A stretch of 64,000 nt of DNA, from assembly GCF_900156345.1 (NCBI RefSeq), contig NZ_FTPP01000001.1, positions 806,001-870,000 on the forward strand. The letters run 5' to 3'. The translations under genes were made by a program, and so were the position numbers. The stretch is from Pontibacter indicus. GTDB taxonomy: Bacteria > Bacteroidota > Bacteroidia > Cytophagales > Hymenobacteraceae. Under the pieces are notes generated by a model that saw only the letters and a program-made list of their open reading frames with translations, was not told the DNA's origin and did no database searches. Positions 16,169 through 26,185 of the stretch are shown one piece after another (within the stretch, counting starts at the first letter, position 1; every line of letters begins with the position of its first letter).

Positions 16169-16516
16169 ATGCATATAGAAAAACTAAGAGCCTACTGCCT
16201 GAGCCTGCAAGGGGTAACAGAGGATGTGAAATGGGGAAACGACCTCTGCTTCCTGATTGGCGGCAAAATGTTCTGCGTAACGAATCTGGAAGGTGACTCA
16301 AGTGTGTCTTTCAAGGTTTCCGATGCTGAGTACGATGAACTTTCCGTTTCAGCAGGTATAATCCCCGCACCCTACATGGCTCGTAACAAATGGGTGCAGG
16401 TACAATCCTGGGACAGGCTCACAGAGCAGGAGTGGGAAACTTATGTTAAGCAGTCTTATGAACTCATTAAATCAAAACTCACGAAGAAACTGCAAAAAGA
16501 GATAGAGGCGTTATAG
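16169..16516 (+). CDS. MmcQ/YjbR family protein (first of two in window)
   Basis: This 115-aa protein of the YjbR/CyaY-like fold has the pattern EKLRAYCLSLQGVTEDVKW, KMFCVTNL, SFKV and NKWVQV. The family is labelled DNA-binding from its fold, but its biochemical role is poorly established. It is 32 bp downstream of the acyltransferase and may be co-transcribed. A second member, at 55897-56241, is clearly diverged. Confidence 0.88.
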   Translation: MHIEKLRAYCLSLQGVTEDVKWGNDLCFLIGGKMFCVTNLEGDSSVSFKVSDAEYDELSVSAGIIPAPYMARNKWVQVQSWDRLTEQEWETYVKQSYELIKSKLTKKLQKEIEAL

Positions 16517-16587
16517 GTATAGGAAAAAAACACCTATACATGGATTTTATGTTACAGTATACTAATATTTACCTGTTTCTGCAAAAC

Positions 16588-16624
16588 AAAAGAGGAGCCG
16601 CTCGTTTAGAGCGGCTCCTCTTTT
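16588..16624. terminator. bidirectional terminator between yjbR-like gene and smc
   Basis: AAAAGAGGAGCCGCTC pairs perfectly with GAGCGGCTCCTCTTTT over a 5-base loop between convergent genes. Confidence 0.93.
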
Positions 16625-16643
16625 ATTCAGGTATAGTCAATGC

Positions 16644-19600
16644 CTATGCGATCTGTCTTAGATCTACAGGTATCACTCTGGATATACCAGCTTCGATCAT
16701 GGTGATGCCGTACATCACGTCCGTTGAGGCCATCGTGCGCTTGTTGTGCGTTACCACAATGAACTGCGACTCATTCGAGAACGTGCGGATGATGTTGTTG
16801 AACTTATCGATGTTGGCATCGTCCAGCGGCGCGTCCACCTCGTCAAAGATACAGAATGGCGCAGGCTTGAGCAGATAGATAGCGAATAGGAGGGAGATGG
16901 CCGTCAAGGTCTTCTCACCACCCGACAGCTGGTTGATAGTCAGCGGTCGCTTGCCTTTTGGCTGGGCCATGATTTCGATGCGCGACTCCAGCGGGTTTTT
17001 CGGATCTGTGAGCACGAGATCGCAGTTGTCCTCTTCCGTAAACAGGCTGCGGAATACGCGGATAAAGTTCTGCTTAATCTCGTTGAACGAGGATAAGAAC
17101 TTCTCCTTGGCCACCGTGTCAATTTCGTTGATGGTATCGATCAAGGCATTTTTGGCGTTCACCAAGTCGTCACGCTGCTCGGTTATAAAACGGTTGCGCT
17201 CTTCAATCTCGGTATAGGCTTCGGCCGCCATGGCATTCACCGGACCCATTTTATCAAGCGTTGTTCTGATCTCGCTGATGTTCTTGTTAAGTTCTTCGTT
17301 GCTTAGCTCAAACAGCCCATCGCGCTCCATCTCAGGTATAGGTTGCTCTAATTCTTCGGTCGCAATATTGAATTCCGCGCCCAAGCGCTCCTGTACTGAC
17401 ACGAGTTTGATGCGCGTATCGTTGATAGTTTGCTGCATGCGCATCAAGAGTTCGTCCGCATTCTGGCGCTTGCGCTGCAGTTCCCGGATGGTCTTGTCTT
17501 TTTCATCCAGTTCGCCACGCAGACTAAAGTATTTCTTCTCGGCAGCGTCCAGTTCATAGCCAAATTCGCGGCGGGCTTCCACCATGGTCTGTACCAGCGC
17601 CTCGTTCTCTTCAATAAAATCTGTCGCCTCTACGGTTTCCTCCTCTGACTTCTGCAGTTCCTGGCGCAGACCGGCTATACGCTCCTGATTGGTCTCCACT
17701 GTCTTCTGCTTGTAGCTGATCTCCTGCTGAAGGGAGCCAAAGCGGTTTTTCAGTTGATGAAACTGAATGTTCTCCTGGTTGTACATGCTGGAGATCACCG
17801 TAATCTGCTCCTGTTGCTGGTTTATTTTTGAGTTGAGAACAGCCAGTTGCTCTTCCAGCTGCTTCAGCGCTTGCATGTCTTCCTCGGCCTGTGGCGATAC
17901 CTGCTGGCTCTGAACGTACAAGTCGTCGAGGCGCTGCTGTAGTTCCTGTTGCTTCTGATCGAAGTTCCGGCGGTTCTGCTGGTGCTGCTCGTTTTTAATG
18001 CGAATGGTTAAGAGATCCTGCTGTAGCTTAGACACCTCCTTTTCGAGTAGTTTGATCGTTTCCTTTTGCGATTCGCTGCGGTAGTTGAGAAGAATTTGCT
18101 GCTGGGCGTTGATACGACTCTGCATCAGTTCTACCTCCTGCTGCAGTTGTTCCAGCTCTTCGGCCAGTTGCTCCAGGTTTTGCTTACGTCCCAGACGGCT
18201 TCCGTCAAACAACCCGACTGAGCCACCGGAGAGGCTGAGAGGTTTCTTAATGGCTGAGCCATCCTTCAAAATGATGGTGCGGTAGTCTTCCGCCGAAAAG
18301 TCTTCTTCGGTCTCGTCACTGATGTATACATTGCGCAGCATGTACTTGAGCAGGCTGCTGTATTGCTTCTCGGCCTTTACCACCTCGAAGGCGGCTTTCA
18401 AATCCCCATCGCTAAAGGTAGCCGTTGGCTCCAGTTCTTCAATTTCAGATAGGATGATGAAGTTAGCACGTCCCTTGTTGTGCTGCTTGAGCAAAGCGAT
18501 CGCATCCACGGCATCTTGCAACTCTTCCACTACAAAGAAGTTCATGTAAGGCTCGAGGTAGCTTTCGATAAGCGACTTATACTCAAGCTCACAAACAATA
18601 ATGTCAGATAGGAGAGGAGCGGGTTTACTCCAGTCGTCTGACTGCGCCAGGAACTTGATCGCCTCCGGAAAACCTTCCATGTTCTCGACCAGCGATTTGG
18701 TCAGGTTGTATTGGTTTTGACGGGCGTCACGTTTGCGGTTCAGCGCTACCAATTGCTCTTTCAGCCCCTCTATATCGGCCTCTGTTTTCTCGATGTTCTG
18801 CAGCAGCGACTCTTCTTTGGCTTGTAGGCTTACGAGTGAAGAGGTTTTTTCTTCTAGTTCAGCTTGTGCCTCCTGTAGTTGCTCCTGCAGAATGGCGGCA
18901 TCTTCGTCGGCTGTCAGCTGCTGTTGTCGGAGCTGCTCCAGGTCCTGCGTCAGGTTGTGGATCTGTACCTGGCTGATCTCGAGGGATTTGTTCAGCTGAA
19001 ATACAGCGTTCTGTTTGCTGCGCTGCTCCTGCGACAACTCCTGAAAGGCTTCCTGCAGACTGAGCTTCTGCTCATTTGCTTCCTGCAATTGTTCTTTCAG
19101 GGCATTCACCTGCTCTTCGGCACCCGCAAAACTATCCTGCACCTGCATCAGTTCATCGCGCAGCTCCACAATGCTTTCCTGGGTATGCTCCAGGTTGGCC
19201 GTGTCCTGACTGATTTGCTGGCGAAGCTGCGTCATACGTTCTTTCAGGAAATTGCTGCGCTCAGATTTCAGTTTGATATCATTTTCCAGCTGGCGCAGTT
19301 TGGCTGTCTGTACCTGCATGGTTTTCTGCATCTCGGCCAGTTGCTCCTGCGTCTGGTTCAGTTCTGCTTTCTGGTCAGCAATAGCGTCTTCAGCTTCTGT
19401 TACGGCCAGCACGTAGCCTTCCTTCAATTCCGTTTCGCGCTGTACATCCTGCTCAAAGCGCTCTAGCGTTTGCTGGTACTGGTTGATGTTACGTCTTGCG
19501 AATTCAAGGCTGAATTTCTTATAGTCATCCTTTAGCTGGAAGTACTTAATGGCCTGTTTTGCCTGACGTTCCAGCGTCTTCATGTTCTTACCGATCTCAA

Positions 19601-20186
19601 AAAGCACGTCTTCCACGCGCTCCAGGTCAGCGTCGGTTTCTTCCAGTTTTTTGAGCGTCTGCTTTTTACGAACTCGGAACTTGGATATACCGGCAGCCTC
19701 TTCAAAGAGCAGACGACGGGAGTTTTCCTTGTCGTTCAGGATCTCGTCTACCATCTTCAGCTCAATGATGGCGTAGCTGTCTGATCCTATACCTGTGTCG
19801 AGGAAGAGTTCGTTGATATCTTTCAAGCGGCAGGTCACGCCGTTGAGCATGTACTCGCTGTCGCCGTTTCGGTAGTACTTGCGCGTAACGGTTACCTGGG
19901 AGTACTCGGTCGGGAGGATGCCCTTGTTGTTGTCGAAGGTGATGGACACTTCCGCCATCTGCACCGGCTTGCGGGTTTTGGATCCGTTAAAAATTACGTT
20001 CTCCATTTTGTCGGAGCGCAAGTTGCGTGTCCGTTGCTCTCCCAATACCCAGCGTATGGCATCCACGATGTTGGACTTGCCGCAGCCGTTCGGGCCGACG
20101 ATACCTGTAATTCCTTCATCAAAATTAATGACGACACGGTCGCCAAAGCTCTTGAATCCTTTAATCTCTAATCTTGATACTTGCAT
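16644..20186 (-). CDS. smc: chromosome segregation protein SMC
   Basis: This 1180-aa condensin ATPase has the N-terminal Walker A GPNGCGKSN (31-39) with QxxRNLRSDKMENVIF downstream. Two long coiled coils flank a hinge (about 500-670, including GSAIKKPLSLSGGSVGLFDG). The C-terminal head carries the LSGGEKTLTAISLLFAIY signature and Walker B FCIFDEVDAPLDDAN. It organises and separates chromosomes as a dimer with ScpA and ScpB, which are not in this window. The length is normal. The Gln-rich coiled coil makes long opposite-strand open frames that are not genes. Confidence 0.98.
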   Translation of the reverse strand: MQVSRLEIKGFKSFGDRVVINFDEGITGIVGPNGCGKSNIVDAIRWVLGEQRTRNLRSDKMENVIFNGSKTRKPVQMAEVSITFDNNKGILPTEYSQVTVTRKYYRNGDSEYMLNGVTCRLKDINELFLDTGIGSDSYAIIELKMVDEILNDKENSRRLLFEEAAGISKFRVRKKQTLKKLEETDADLERVEDVLFEIGKNMKTLERQAKQAIKYFQLKDDYKKFSLEFARRNINQYQQTLERFEQDVQRETELKEGYVLAVTEAEDAIADQKAELNQTQEQLAEMQKTMQVQTAKLRQLENDIKLKSERSNFLKERMTQLRQQISQDTANLEHTQESIVELRDELMQVQDSFAGAEEQVNALKEQLQEANEQKLSLQEAFQELSQEQRSKQNAVFQLNKSLEISQVQIHNLTQDLEQLRQQQLTADEDAAILQEQLQEAQAELEEKTSSLVSLQAKEESLLQNIEKTEADIEGLKEQLVALNRKRDARQNQYNLTKSLVENMEGFPEAIKFLAQSDDWSKPAPLLSDIIVCELEYKSLIESYLEPYMNFFVVEELQDAVDAIALLKQHNKGRANFIILSEIEELEPTATFSDGDLKAAFEVVKAEKQYSSLLKYMLRNVYISDETEEDFSAEDYRTIILKDGSAIKKPLSLSGGSVGLFDGSRLGRKQNLEQLAEELEQLQQEVELMQSRINAQQQILLNYRSESQKETIKLLEKEVSKLQQDLLTIRIKNEQHQQNRRNFDQKQQELQQRLDDLYVQSQQVSPQAEEDMQALKQLEEQLAVLNSKINQQQEQITVISSMYNQENIQFHQLKNRFGSLQQEISYKQKTVETNQERIAGLRQELQKSEEETVEATDFIEENEALVQTMVEARREFGYELDAAEKKYFSLRGELDEKDKTIRELQRKRQNADELLMRMQQTINDTRIKLVSVQERLGAEFNIATEELEQPIPEMERDGLFELSNEELNKNISEIRTTLDKMGPVNAMAAEAYTEIEERNRFITEQRDDLVNAKNALIDTINEIDTVAKEKFLSSFNEIKQNFIRVFRSLFTEEDNCDLVLTDPKNPLESRIEIMAQPKGKRPLTINQLSGGEKTLTAISLLFAIYLLKPAPFCIFDEVDAPLDDANIDKFNNIIRTFSNESQFIVVTHNKRTMASTDVMYGITMIEAGISRVIPVDLRQIA

Positions 20187-20303
20187 TCGCGTCAGCGGAA
20201 ACTATTCAAACCAAACTCAAAAATAAGACTAATTTGTTTACCATATCATAGGGAGACAGTATAAATATGCGGGAGGGATAGAGGCAGAATACATTTATTC
20301 TGC

Positions 20304-20311
20304 TATATTTG
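20304..20311 (+). promoter_or_regulatory. possible -7 element
   Basis: TATATTTG matches TAnnTTTG, 16 bases before the start of the small membrane protein gene. No -33 element is recognised. Confidence 0.35.
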
Positions 20312-20327
20312 ATTAGAGACCGAGAGC

Positions 20328-20906
20328 ATGGAAGATTTTAAACTGATTCTGTACGTTCTGGCCATCGTGGCCTATTTCATCTACAACGCCTGGCGCAAAG
20401 CTTTCAAGACACCGGATGAGAATGGACGCCCCGATACACCAACGCAGGAGCGACCGCAGCGTGAGCGCCCAGCACGCGATATTCCGAATCAGGAACGTTC
20501 AGCACCACGGCCTATACCTGCCGCTCCTTCCCAACCCAGACAGGCGAGACCGGCAGTACCGGCCACATCTTTTGAAGACATTCTGCGGGAAATGCAGAGC
20601 AAAATGGAACGCGCTAACGAGCAGCACAAAGCGCCGGTGGAGAAACCAAAGCCTGTTCTGCAGCCTATTACGCAACCTGTAGCCAAAACGGAACCCAGAA
20701 GAACACTTTCGCTGGAAGACCCCGAACAGGCACGCGCTTACGAGTTACAAAGAAGGGAGCGTTTGGCCACGGCTGAAGCCTCGCGCCAGACGAAGATGCA
20801 GAGCAGGAAGACTGCGCCAAACCAATATGCGGAATTGCTTCAAAACCCGGCAACCATCCGCCAGGCTTTCATCATGTCGGAGATTTTTAACCGGAAGCAG
20901 TACTAG
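20328..20906 (+). CDS. conserved hypothetical membrane-anchored protein
   Basis: I do not recognise a named domain in this 192-aa protein. Residues 5-22 form one transmembrane helix (LILYVLAIVAYFIYNAW). A proline/arginine/glutamine-rich disordered region follows to about 130. The C-terminal block (ELLQNPATIRQAFIMSEIFN) looks conserved and helical. Disordered, basic, single-span proteins with a short C-terminal conserved motif are common in Cytophagales. It is divergent from smc, with a shared 141-bp promoter gap. Confidence 0.75.
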   Translation: MEDFKLILYVLAIVAYFIYNAWRKAFKTPDENGRPDTPTQERPQRERPARDIPNQERSAPRPIPAAPSQPRQARPAVPATSFEDILREMQSKMERANEQHKAPVEKPKPVLQPITQPVAKTEPRRTLSLEDPEQARAYELQRRERLATAEASRQTKMQSRKTAPNQYAELLQNPATIRQAFIMSEIFNRKQY

Positions 20907-21060
20907 CTATACCTGCGAAGCTGTTAATTACCGGGTATAATTCTCATCAACCGGGAATTTCATGATAAAGCGCTTGATTGATCTGCATTCCTAATCTCTT
21001 CAAGTGCAGATTTTTAGGTATTACTATTCACGGGAGAGGTATAGCTTCCAGGCTCATGCA

Positions 21061-21726
21061 TTATAAATACTGCGTGAGGGCATAAGCCAGAATGTTGGCA
21101 CCCATCTGCAGCGCTTCCTGCCTTTTGTTTTCAGGGTCGTTGTGTACTTCAGCGTCTTCCCATCCGTTGCCCAAGTCGGTTTCGTAGCTGTAGAAGCAAA
21201 CCAGCCTGCCCTTGTGGATGATTCCCAGCCCTTGGGGTGGTTTGTTGTCGTGCTCGTGGATTTTGGGAAGGCCGTTCTTAAAGGTATACTTCTGGCTGTA
21301 GATCGGGTGGTCAAAGGGCAACTCCACAAACTCGTATTCCGGGAACACCTTCTTCATCTCATTCCGGATGTATTGGTCTAGTCCATAGTTGTCGTCGATG
21401 TGCAGGAAACCGCCGCTGATGAGGTAGTTGCGCAGATTCTGCGCTTCAGCATCTGAGAAGACCACATTGCCATGACCCGTCATGTGCACAAAGGGATAGG
21501 TAAAGATCTCCGGGCTCCCAACTTCCACCACACCCTCTTCCGGCGCGATGTTCATGTTCAAGCTCTGGTTGCAAAATTTGATCAGGTTAGGCAGCGATGT
21601 TTTATTCGCATACCAGTCACCACCTCCGTTATACTTAAGCTTGGCTATTTTAAAGCTATACTTCTGCTGGGCGACCAATACGCCACAAATCAGAAACAGG
21701 TATAGGAACAGGAGGGAGCGCTTCAT
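21061..21726 (-). CDS. secreted DUF4159-domain protein
   Basis: This 221-aa protein has a signal peptide (about 1-19, ending VLVAQ). A DUF4159 domain occupies the rest (KLKYNGGGDWYANKTSLPNL, FVHMTGHGNVVFSDAEAQNL, GGFLHIDDNYGLDQYIRNEM, LPFDHPIYS). The fold is thought to be glutamine-amidotransferase-like without the catalytic cysteine, and the function is unknown. It lies 18 bp downstream of rsmE and is probably co-transcribed. Confidence 0.88.
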   Translation of the reverse strand: MKRSLLFLYLFLICGVLVAQQKYSFKIAKLKYNGGGDWYANKTSLPNLIKFCNQSLNMNIAPEEGVVEVGSPEIFTYPFVHMTGHGNVVFSDAEAQNLRNYLISGGFLHIDDNYGLDQYIRNEMKKVFPEYEFVELPFDHPIYSQKYTFKNGLPKIHEHDNKPPQGLGIIHKGRLVCFYSYETDLGNGWEDAEVHNDPENKRQEALQMGANILAYALTQYL

Positions 21727-21744
21727 AGGCTTGTAATTTTAGCT

Positions 21745-22461
21745 TTATAACGGGGCGTAGATATCGTGTAGTACGTGCAAAGTATGGCAGGCGACTAAGG
21801 CTGCCGTTTCGGTACGCAACCGGCTCTGGCCCAAGGTGACAGGCTTTATACCTACCTCGTAAGCGGCGGCAATCTCGCTGGCAGAAAAGTCACCTTCCGG
21901 ACCAATCAGGATGCAATGCTGCCTGTCTGGTTTGTAATAATCGCGGATCGACTTGGTGGCATCATCTTCGAGGTGCGCAATAAAAGTGTCCTCCGGTATA
22001 CAGGTTTTGATGAACCGCTGGAAAGGCACCATTTCATTCAGCTGCGGCAGGTAGCCCTTTTGTGACTGTTTCATGGCGCTTACCGCGATTTTCTCGACGC
22101 GGTCGAGGCGGAGTTGCCTGCGCTCGGAGTGCTCGCACTCTAGGAATGTAATGGCGCTGACACCAATTTCAACGGCCTTTTCTACAAACCACTCAATGCG
22201 GTCCAGGTTCTTGGTCGGGGCTACCGCAATGTGCACGTAATAGGGGAGTTTGCCATACTCAAGCTGTTTGTCAATGATTTGCAACTGGCAGCGCTTTTGG
22301 TGCGCATCCTGAATAATGGCCGTATACCTGGTTCCCTTCCCGTCCACCAGGTATACCGTATCGCCCTGGTGCAGGCGCAGCACACGGGTGCAGTGCTTCG
22401 ATTCGTCCTCGGCTAAGGTATAGATATCAGAATGAATGTCGGGTGTATAGAATAAGTGCAC
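21745..22461 (-). CDS. rsmE: 16S rRNA (uracil-1498-N3)-methyltransferase RsmE
   Basis: This 238-aa SPOUT methyltransferase starts at GTG. Residues 1-70 form the PUA-like N-domain (SKHCTRVLRLHQGDTVYLVD). The SAM-binding trefoil knot carries ILIGPEGDFSASEIAAA and VTLGQSRLRTETAALVA. It methylates U1498 of 16S rRNA. The length is typical. The upstream gap to pckA holds the pckA terminator. Confidence 0.96.
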   Translation of the reverse strand: MHLFYTPDIHSDIYTLAEDESKHCTRVLRLHQGDTVYLVDGKGTRYTAIIQDAHQKRCQLQIIDKQLEYGKLPYYVHIAVAPTKNLDRIEWFVEKAVEIGVSAITFLECEHSERRQLRLDRVEKIAVSAMKQSQKGYLPQLNEMVPFQRFIKTCIPEDTFIAHLEDDATKSIRDYYKPDRQHCILIGPEGDFSASEIAAAYEVGIKPVTLGQSRLRTETAALVACHTLHVLHDIYAPL

Positions 22462-22544
22462 GCTTTAATCGGTTGATGTAAGAAACCTGTTTCAGGTATA
22501 CGAATGTAGGCATTTTTATAACAAGTTAACAGGCTGCATTCCAT

Positions 22545-22580
22545 AAAAAAAGCCTTCCCACGAAGGCAGGAAGGCTTTCT
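22545..22580 (-). terminator. pckA terminator
   Basis: Read on the minus strand, AAAGCCTTCC pairs with GGAAGGCTTT across a short internal region and is followed by a T-run (complement of 22545-22551). Confidence 0.88.
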
Positions 22581-22597
22581 TTGAAGCTAATTTAATC

Positions 22598-24214
22598 TTA
22601 GTTGATAGAAACCTCCACCTGCGGAGCACCAGCCAGGATGTCTTCGTTGGCATAGTCAGCATACTTGCTGAAGTTCTTCACAAACTTGCTGGCCAGGTCA
22701 GTTGCTTTGGCATCGTACTCTTCCTTGTTAGCCCATGTGTTGCGTGGGTTCAGGATTTCGGCCGGTACGTTCGGGCACGAATTCGGCATCTCTACGCCAA
22801 ATATCGGATGCTTTGTGTACTCCACGTTGTCGAGCTCTCCGTTCAGGGCAGCCGTGATCATGGCGCGGGTATACGGAAGCTTCATACGGGAACCAATGCC
22901 GTAAGGGCCACCGGTCCAGCCGGTGTTCACCAGCCAAACGTTCACGTTGTTCTCGTTCATCTTCTGACCGAGCATTTCGGCATACTTGGTTGGGTGCAAT
23001 GGCAGGAAAGCCGCTCCAAAGCAAGCAGAGAACGTGGTCTGTGGCTCTGTAACGCCTACTTCGGTACCGGCAACTTTTGCAGTGTAGCCCGAGATGAAGT
23101 GATACATGGCCTGGCTTGTGTTCAACTTCGAGATTGGAGGCAGCACACCAAACGCATCCGCTGTCAGGAAGAAGATGTTCTTCGGAATGTCAGCTCTGGA
23201 TGGCTCCACGGCGTTGTCGATGTGGTTGATCGGGTAGGCCGTGCGGGTATTCTCCGTTACGGACTTGTTTTCGTAGTCAACTGTGCGGGTACCTTCAACA
23301 AAACGCGTGTTCTCCACGATGGCGCCAAATTTAATGGCATCCCAGATCTGTGGTTCTTTCTCACGCGTCAGGTCAATTACTTTAGCATAACAGCCACCTT
23401 CGAAGTTGAACACGCTGTCAGAAGTCCAGCCATGTTCGTCGTCGCCTATCAATCCACGGTTCGGGTCGGCAGACAGTGTCGTTTTGCCAGTACCTGACAA
23501 GCCGAAGAAGATCGCCGTGTCACCATCTTTGCCCACGTTGGCAGAGCAGTGCATGGAAAGGGTATTTTTCTCTTCGGGCAGGATGTAGTTCAGCACGCCG
23601 AAAATACCTTTCTTCATCTCGCCTGCGTAGCCGGTGCCACCGATCAGGATGATGTTGCGGGTGAAGTTGATGATCGCAAAGTTAGGCTGGCGGGTGCCAT
23701 CCACTTCCGGATCGGCCTCAAACTCAGGAGCGCAGATGATGGTGAAGTTAGGGGTATGGTCTTTAAGCTCTTCTTTTTCAAGACGCAGGAACATGTTGTT
23801 GCAGAAGAGGTTATGCCAGGCCTGAGTGTTAACGATGCGCAGGTTTAGTCGGTAGTCTGGGTGAGCGCCTGCGTACGCGTCGCGAACATAAATGCGACGG
23901 TCTTTCAGGAAGTCAACCATTTTGTCGTAGAGTCTGTCGAACTTCTCCGGGTCGTAAGCGATGTTGATGTCGCCCCACCAAACCGTGTTTTCGGTTTTGG
24001 CGTCCTTCACCACAAAGCGGTCTTTGGGAGAGCGGCCAGTAAATTTGCCTGTGTCACACATCAGGGCGCCAGTGTCCGTGAGTACGCCTTCGCCATTTTT
24101 CAGAGCCTCTTCCACTAGCTCGGCAGGGGTGAGGTTCCAGAGCACTTCTTTCGCTTCTTTGATGCCCAGGCTCTCCAGACCTACTGTACCTGATTTATTA
24201 CCAGATTCTTTCAT
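22598..24214 (-). CDS. pckA: phosphoenolpyruvate carboxykinase (ATP)
   Basis: This 538-aa ATP-dependent PEP carboxykinase converts oxaloacetate and ATP to phosphoenolpyruvate, ADP and CO2 in gluconeogenesis. It has the P-loop kinase-1a motif GLSGTGKTT, the metal-binding kinase-2 motif LIGDDEHGW, the substrate loop RSPKDRFVV and NTGWTGGPYGIGSRM. The length matches bacterial ATP-type enzymes, and the GTP-type architecture is absent. It stands alone with its own terminator. The 211-bp divergent gap to the peptide transporter gene is AT-rich. Confidence 0.98.
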   Translation of the reverse strand: MKESGNKSGTVGLESLGIKEAKEVLWNLTPAELVEEALKNGEGVLTDTGALMCDTGKFTGRSPKDRFVVKDAKTENTVWWGDINIAYDPEKFDRLYDKMVDFLKDRRIYVRDAYAGAHPDYRLNLRIVNTQAWHNLFCNNMFLRLEKEELKDHTPNFTIICAPEFEADPEVDGTRQPNFAIINFTRNIILIGGTGYAGEMKKGIFGVLNYILPEEKNTLSMHCSANVGKDGDTAIFFGLSGTGKTTLSADPNRGLIGDDEHGWTSDSVFNFEGGCYAKVIDLTREKEPQIWDAIKFGAIVENTRFVEGTRTVDYENKSVTENTRTAYPINHIDNAVEPSRADIPKNIFFLTADAFGVLPPISKLNTSQAMYHFISGYTAKVAGTEVGVTEPQTTFSACFGAAFLPLHPTKYAEMLGQKMNENNVNVWLVNTGWTGGPYGIGSRMKLPYTRAMITAALNGELDNVEYTKHPIFGVEMPNSCPNVPAEILNPRNTWANKEEYDAKATDLASKFVKNFSKYADYANEDILAGAPQVEVSIN

Positions 24215-24425
24215 TTGAAAATAAAGGGTTTTAAGTGAACTGTTTGTTTCACAACGGTGCTACAAAAATATAAAATATTAGATATTAAAATAAGATTAGT
24301 CACTATAATTAAAAATGAGGTCTGTTGTGGTATTCTACTAAAAAAATTTGCCTGTAAGTGTTTAAACCGATATATTTACCTTCTTTGTATGCTCAACTAA
24401 ACTAAACAATCAACTAAAAATCCCT

Positions 24426-26012
24426 ATGTCTTATCAAGATCATACGCTTACTGACCAGGTAAGTGAGCAAAATGCGCCGATTGGAGCTGACCCAACTGGT
24501 CCAGAAATGTTCGGGCATCCGAAAGGGCTTTTCTACCTTTTCTTTGCCGAACTCTGGGAGCGCTTCAGTTTCTATGGTATGCGCGCCCTGTTGGTGCTCT
24601 ACATGGTAAACAACCTGTTTCAGGCTTTTGCCAACCGCGATGAGATCGCAATTGGTATCTACGCAGCTTATGGCGCCTTAGTTTATGCCACTCCGGTGAT
24701 TGGCGGTATGATTGCCGACAGACTGCTGGGTTACCGCAAAGCCATTATGTTGGGTGCCGTTCTGATGGCGCTGGGTCACTTTGCATTGGCCATCGAGCAC
24801 CCTGTTTTCTTCTACGGTTCTCTTGCCCTTTTGATTGTAGGTAACGGATTTTTCAAACCGAATATTTCAACGCTGGTAGGTACGCTCTATAAAGAAGGCG
24901 ATTCGCGTCGTGATGCAGGTTTCACCATTTTCTACATGGGTATCAACATTGGCGCCATGGTGGCACCGCTTATCTGTGGTTGGTTAGGTATGACGTATGG
25001 CTGGCATTATGGCTTCGGCGCTGCCGGTGTGGGTATGGTACTTGGCCTGATCATGTTCTGGCAAGGTGGCCGCAGTGGCGTGTTCGGTAACAACGGACTT
25101 CCGCCGAATCCAGCGGTTATCAAAGAGCGTGTGGGTGGTATTACAAAAGAGGCCTGGATTACGATCCTGAGCTTCCTGTCGCTTCCTGTGTTCGGTCTGC
25201 TGTTGTTCAATGGCACGCTGGATCTGCCAGGTTTTGGAGAAACCGTTTTTGATGGTTCCATCATGCACATCGTGATGAACTACATCCTGCTTCCTGTTAT
25301 CGCCCTTGTTTTGATTTACAACCTGGTGAAAGTGGACAGCATAGAGCGCCAGCGTTTGTTTGTTGTGATCCTGCTTACCTTCTTCGTAACGGTGTTCTGG
25401 TCTTTCTTCGAGCAGGCAGGTTCTTCCCTTACGCTGTTTGCAGAGCGTAACGTGAATTTGACTTTCATGAACGCGGCGCAGACAAACTCGATCAACCCAT
25501 TCTTCATCATCCTTTTTGCGCTTCCTTTCTCTGCCATGTGGGTGTTTCTTTCTAAGAAGCGCATGAATCCTTACACCCCGGTTAAGTTTGCCTTAGGTAT
25601 AGCGCAGCTTGGTCTGGGCTTCCTAATCTTCGCCTGGAGTGCCAACTACGCCGATGCGGAAGGCAGAGTGTCTATCTGGTTCCTGATCCTGGGCTATATG
25701 TTCATCACGACAGGGGAGTTGTTTGTATCTCCAGTTGGCTTATCTAAAGTGACGGAGCTTTCTCCAAAGAAGATCGTGGCCTTTATCATGGGTATCTGGT
25801 TCCTGTCATCTTCGTTCGCGCACTACATCGCTGGTCTCATCGCGAAATTGACTGCCGTGAGCGGTTCTGAGGGAGAAGCTGCTACAGGTATGGCCTCGCT
25901 GTTGGTTTACACAGGCGTATTCGAGCAGATCGCCTATGTGGCTTTTGGCTTTGCTGTGCTGGCTCTATTGCTCACGCCGATCATGCGTAAGTGGATGAAC
26001 GGTATCCACTAA
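24426..26012 (+). CDS. POT/PTR2 family peptide transporter
   Basis: This 528-aa proton-coupled oligopeptide transporter has an N-terminal signature ELWERFSFYGMRALLVLYMV matching the ExxERFxYYG motif used for proton coupling. Multiple hydrophobic spans follow (12-14), and a central signature GNGFFKPNISTLVG matches the family motif. It imports di- and tripeptides across the inner membrane. The length is typical for bacterial DtpT-like carriers. It is a single-gene unit closed by a hairpin. Confidence 0.96.
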   Translation: MSYQDHTLTDQVSEQNAPIGADPTGPEMFGHPKGLFYLFFAELWERFSFYGMRALLVLYMVNNLFQAFANRDEIAIGIYAAYGALVYATPVIGGMIADRLLGYRKAIMLGAVLMALGHFALAIEHPVFFYGSLALLIVGNGFFKPNISTLVGTLYKEGDSRRDAGFTIFYMGINIGAMVAPLICGWLGMTYGWHYGFGAAGVGMVLGLIMFWQGGRSGVFGNNGLPPNPAVIKERVGGITKEAWITILSFLSLPVFGLLLFNGTLDLPGFGETVFDGSIMHIVMNYILLPVIALVLIYNLVKVDSIERQRLFVVILLTFFVTVFWSFFEQAGSSLTLFAERNVNLTFMNAAQTNSINPFFIILFALPFSAMWVFLSKKRMNPYTPVKFALGIAQLGLGFLIFAWSANYADAEGRVSIWFLILGYMFITTGELFVSPVGLSKVTELSPKKIVAFIMGIWFLSSSFAHYIAGLIAKLTAVSGSEGEAATGMASLLVYTGVFEQIAYVAFGFAVLALLLTPIMRKWMNGIH

Positions 26013-26033
26013 TCTGTATTAAATTAAATCACA

Positions 26034-26070
26034 AAAGGTCCACACTTTAATTAGTGTGGGCTTTTTGTTT
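26034..26070 (+). terminator. terminator after the peptide transporter
   Basis: The CACACT/AGTGTG core (26041-26046 and 26053-26058) is extended by flanking G/C and A/T pairs and followed by CTTTTTGTTTTT. Confidence 0.85.
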
Positions 26071-26185
26071 TTATAATACAATTCAGGATATTGCGCAAAA
26101 TTTACAGAACCGAGCTGAACTGCCTGAAATATAGTAGTTTGGTGTTTGTTCGAACTATTAACTTTTAGCCCACTTACATTTTTTA

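Noticed and set aside
22808..23497. 229-codon plus-strand open frame
   Set aside because: It is antisense to pckA.
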